From the NCBI RefSeq assembly GCF_000310145.2, contig NZ_AMXA01000004.1, positions 62,001 through 126,000 of the forward strand: a stretch of DNA of 64,000 nt, read 5' to 3'. Below are positions 61,780 to 64,000 of this stretch, piece after piece; the stretch's first letter is position 1; the number at the start of each line of letters is the position of its first letter. The notes beneath the pieces are model-generated. The model searched no databases. It had not been told where the DNA came from and saw only the letters and a list, made by a program, of their open reading frames with translations. A program made the translations under genes and the position numbers. The stretch is from Thauera sp. 28. Lineage in GTDB: Bacteria; Pseudomonadota; Gammaproteobacteria; Burkholderiales; Rhodocyclaceae.

Positions 61780-63006
61780 ATGAGCAAAGAGACCAAGCTG
61801 GATCGTCGCGGCTTTCTGCGCATTGCCGGCCGCTACGGGCTGACCTCCACCGCACTTGCGGCCGCAGGCATGGTCGGCCCGCTGACCTTCGAGGGGCTCG
61901 CCCGCGCTGCCTCGCAGACCGCCGACGCGCGCAATGCCTCGACGCCGCTGATGACGCTGAAGTTCGGTGCATCAGGCTTCAACGAAAGCAACCTGAAGAT
62001 CCAGGAGTCGGGTCAGCTGTGGTTTGCCCAGGAGTTGGAGAGACGCACCAACGGCGCGCTGAAGATCGAGTTCATCGGCAGCAACCAGATCTGCAACCAG
62101 CTCGACTGCGTGAAGAAGGCCCAGCAGGGCATCGTCGACATCTTCTCGGCCAGTACCCAGAATTCGGCTGGCTCGGCGCCGTACTACAACGTGCTCGACT
62201 TTGCCTACATGTTCCCCTCGCGCGCGGCCCAGCACTACTTCTTCTATCACCCGAAGAGCGAAAAGCTCTTCCGTGAGCCGATGCGCAAGCGCCACAACAT
62301 CCAGTTCCTGTACACCCACTGCGAACTGCGTGGCCTGATGCTCGGCAAGAAGTTCGCCAACCGCCCGACAGTGACCACCATCGAGGAACTGGCTGGCACC
62401 AAGAACCGCGTTACCGGCACCCAGCTCGGCCGCATCGCCATGCAGCTCATGAATCTGAACCCGGTGCCGATCGCCTGGGAAGAGACGCTCGACGGCCTAA
62501 AGCAGGGCCTCATCGACGGCGCCGAGACATGGATGGGGGCGGCGGCCTACGCCAACATGGCGCCTGTGCTCGCGCAGGCGGTGGACCTGAAGTTCTTCTG
62601 CGGTACTGAGCACACCGCGATGAACAACGCGACCTTTGAGAAGCTGCCCCCTGCCATCCAGGACATCGTGATGGAGGTGGCCTACGACGCACAGCAATAT
62701 ACCCAGCGCGAGCAGGAGCGTGCGCTCGTTGAAGTGGTCGGTGCGGTCGTAGACCCGGGGCCGGATACCGTTTTCGCAAAGAACGGCGTGCGCGTGGCCA
62801 CGCTCTCCGATGCCGAGGTTCTCAAGGCCGAGAAGATGTGCTCGCCCGAGTACCGACCCGAGCCCTGGGCAGAGTGGCGGGAGCGCCTCAACAAGATGTC
62901 CGGGGGGCACGATGTTTACAAGGAGATCTTCATGGTTGCGCGCGAAATCCCGAAAGATACCCCTGTGGCTGACGTGAAACCGCAACGCTGGTGGCAGTCC
63001 GCTTGA
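61780..63006 (+). CDS. TRAP transporter substrate-binding protein (DctP type)
   Basis: A 408-residue periplasmic binding protein. The N-terminus carries a twin-arginine signal (DRRGFLRIAG, Arg9-Arg10) with a hydrophobic stretch and cleavage near ARAAS. The mature part has the DctP fold: TLKFGASGFNESNLKIQES at the start, GTKNRVTGTQLGRIAMQL with the Arg expected to bind an anionic group, and GLIDGAETWMGAA. GAGGAG precedes the ATG. It delivers substrate to the DctQM membrane subunits encoded next; the cluster suggests a sulfonate such as isethionate. Confidence 0.88.
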   Translation: MSKETKLDRRGFLRIAGRYGLTSTALAAAGMVGPLTFEGLARAASQTADARNASTPLMTLKFGASGFNESNLKIQESGQLWFAQELERRTNGALKIEFIGSNQICNQLDCVKKAQQGIVDIFSASTQNSAGSAPYYNVLDFAYMFPSRAAQHYFFYHPKSEKLFREPMRKRHNIQFLYTHCELRGLMLGKKFANRPTVTTIEELAGTKNRVTGTQLGRIAMQLMNLNPVPIAWEETLDGLKQGLIDGAETWMGAAAYANMAPVLAQAVDLKFFCGTEHTAMNNATFEKLPPAIQDIVMEVAYDAQQYTQREQERALVEVVGAVVDPGPDTVFAKNGVRVATLSDAEVLKAEKMCSPEYRPEPWAEWRERLNKMSGGHDVYKEIFMVAREIPKDTPVADVKPQRWWQSA

Positions 63007-63099
63007 TGGCTGGTTGGTAGCCCCGACCTGCCGCACGCCTTGCGCCGGCTCGTCAGCTTGGTCAGCGCAGGGCGCCTCCCTCATTTCGGAGTTCCCCCA

Positions 63100-63633
63100 A
63101 TGGCCTATCTTCTGGCACTCGTTCGGTGGCTAGACCGCAACGCCGAACGCACCCTGATCCTGATCGCCTATTCCAGCATGGCCCTGATCATCGTTTACGC
63201 GGTGTTCGAGCGCTATGTTTTCAGTACTCAGGTCCCCTGGAGTTCCTCCATTCCGATTTACCTGTTCCTGTGGGTAACTTGGATTGGCTGCGCCTACAAC
63301 GTACGCAAGCGCACTCATCTGGTGTTCAACGACCTCCGCCTGCGCATGCCCTACGGAGCCCAGTTCGCCTGCATGTGGCTTGACGCAATCCTGTGGGTCG
63401 GCTTCGGCACCATGGTGGCCTGGTTCACCATCGAGCAGACGCAACTCGCCTATGACAACTTCGCCATCGTGCAAGGCACCGACAACGTCATGCAGTGGTG
63501 GTTCTACCTGGCCACCCCGGTCGGCTGGTGCCTGCTGATGTTCCGCGCCCTGCAGAACCTGGTCGAAGACATTGGCCGTTACCGCCGCCGCGAACCCTTC
63601 CTGGTCGACATCCAGGCAATTGGTGGAGACTGA
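63100..63633 (+). CDS. TRAP transporter small membrane subunit (DctQ type)
   Basis: A 177-residue protein with four membrane helices (about residues 18-40, 52-70, 92-112 and 130-155). The conserved DctQ pattern is present: FERYVFSTQVPWSSSIPIYLF then VTWIGCAYNVRKRTHLVFN (segments kept short). ATG 63100 follows GGAG. It forms the membrane complex with the DctM protein that begins ten bases after its stop. Confidence 0.87.
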   Translation: MAYLLALVRWLDRNAERTLILIAYSSMALIIVYAVFERYVFSTQVPWSSSIPIYLFLWVTWIGCAYNVRKRTHLVFNDLRLRMPYGAQFACMWLDAILWVGFGTMVAWFTIEQTQLAYDNFAIVQGTDNVMQWWFYLATPVGWCLLMFRALQNLVEDIGRYRRREPFLVDIQAIGGD

Positions 63634-63642
63634 GGAGGCATC

Positions 63643-64000
63643 ATGGACAATTCGACTCTCATCACTCTGGTTTCACTGGGCGTCGTCGTGCTGTTCCTGC
63701 TCGGCGTGCCCATCTTCCTCGTCATCGGCATGTGGGTCACCGGCGCGTCGCTGGTCATCGACTTCACGCTTGCCAACATCGGTGTGACGCTATTCGAGGG
63801 GCTGAACTTCTTCGGGCTGCTTTCGCTGCCCTTATTCATTCTCACCGGTGACCTCATCGCCGCGGCGGGCATTGCCAAGCGCCTGGCCGAGTTCGCCCAC
63901 GCCTGCCTGAGCTGGATGCGCGGCGGCCTCGGCCTGGCCACGATCGGCTCCTGCGGGCTGTTCGCGGCCATCTCGGGTTCCAACTCGGCGACCACCGCGA
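63643..64000 (+). CDS. TRAP transporter large permease subunit (DctM type), 5' part
   Basis: The first 119 codons of a DctM permease, cut by the window end. TGAGGAGG precedes ATG 63643. The N-terminus is strongly hydrophobic (LITLVSLGVVVLFLLGVPIF), followed by LNFFGLLSLPLFILTGDLIA and GLFAAISGSNSATTA, the last being the DctM signature where family members read (S/T)GSxxAT. It is the sodium-coupled transport subunit of the DctPQM system. Confidence 0.9.
   Translation, partial: MDNSTLITLVSLGVVVLFLLGVPIFLVIGMWVTGASLVIDFTLANIGVTLFEGLNFFGLLSLPLFILTGDLIAAAGIAKRLAEFAHACLSWMRGGLGLATIGSCGLFAAISGSNSATTA

Overview
The window is about 64 kb of GC-rich chromosome from what is most likely a betaproteobacterium of the Rhodocyclales (Thauera/Azoarcus type). 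This is inferred from gene content and layout: mrcA divergent from pilMNOPQ followed by aroK-aroB, dgt and gltBD; lptM-lysA divergent from cyaY; a six-gene Na+-translocating NADH:quinone reductase operon; and a FadE/FadJ/FadN-type beta-oxidation block. No rRNA, tRNA, CRISPR array, insertion sequence or prophage was seen. Genes are packed tightly, often with ATGA or TGATG stop/start overlaps.

Layout. 1-423: end of an RND-type exporter. 442-11165: a fatty-acid oxidation operon led by a TetR regulator whose own promoter carries a perfect palindrome of PsrA type. It holds FadE, a thiolase, a FadJ-like protein, a YciA-like thioesterase, a FadN-like protein and a second thiolase. 11373-17235: nqrABCDEF, closed by a strong terminator. 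17310-19867: an ElyC/YdcF-type envelope protein, a DUF2802 protein, a SPOR-domain protein and FliW. 19961-26995: ridA, recG, ubiC-ubiA, pyrF, ubiD and a small membrane protein. 26996-33239: dacB, an unknown small gene, lysA-lptM, cyaY and mrcA. 33426-41353: pilMNOPQ, aroK, aroB, dgt. 41354-48357: a gltB leader with a promoter, an NtrC-like palindrome and an intrinsic terminator, then gltBD and aroQ. 48500-50479: a membrane phosphoglycerol-transferase/LTA-synthase-like enzyme.

50527-64000 is the most distinctive part: a C2-sulfonate utilisation island. Sulfoacetaldehyde acetyltransferase (xsc) and phosphotransacetylase (pta) form the core. They are followed by a membrane chemoreceptor and a TauE/SafE exporter. 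Upstream and divergent is an IclR regulator with a DadA-like amine dehydrogenase. Downstream are a second, paralogous IclR regulator, a GMC alcohol dehydrogenase and a TRAP transporter (the third gene runs off the window). The simplest reading is uptake of a hydroxy-sulfonate such as isethionate by TRAP, oxidation by the GMC enzyme to sulfoacetaldehyde, cleavage by Xsc to sulfite and acetyl phosphate, and conversion by Pta to acetyl-CoA, with sulfite or a sulfonate exported by the TauE protein. The DadA-like enzyme could bring an amino-sulfonate (taurine type) into the same intermediate. The embedded chemoreceptor suggests chemotaxis coupled to this metabolism.

Regulatory signals visible in the DNA include the TetR operator, two near-identical 17-bp IclR-type palindromes before the GMC gene, a good sigma-70 promoter for xsc, two consecutive hairpins between xsc and pta, and several intrinsic terminators.
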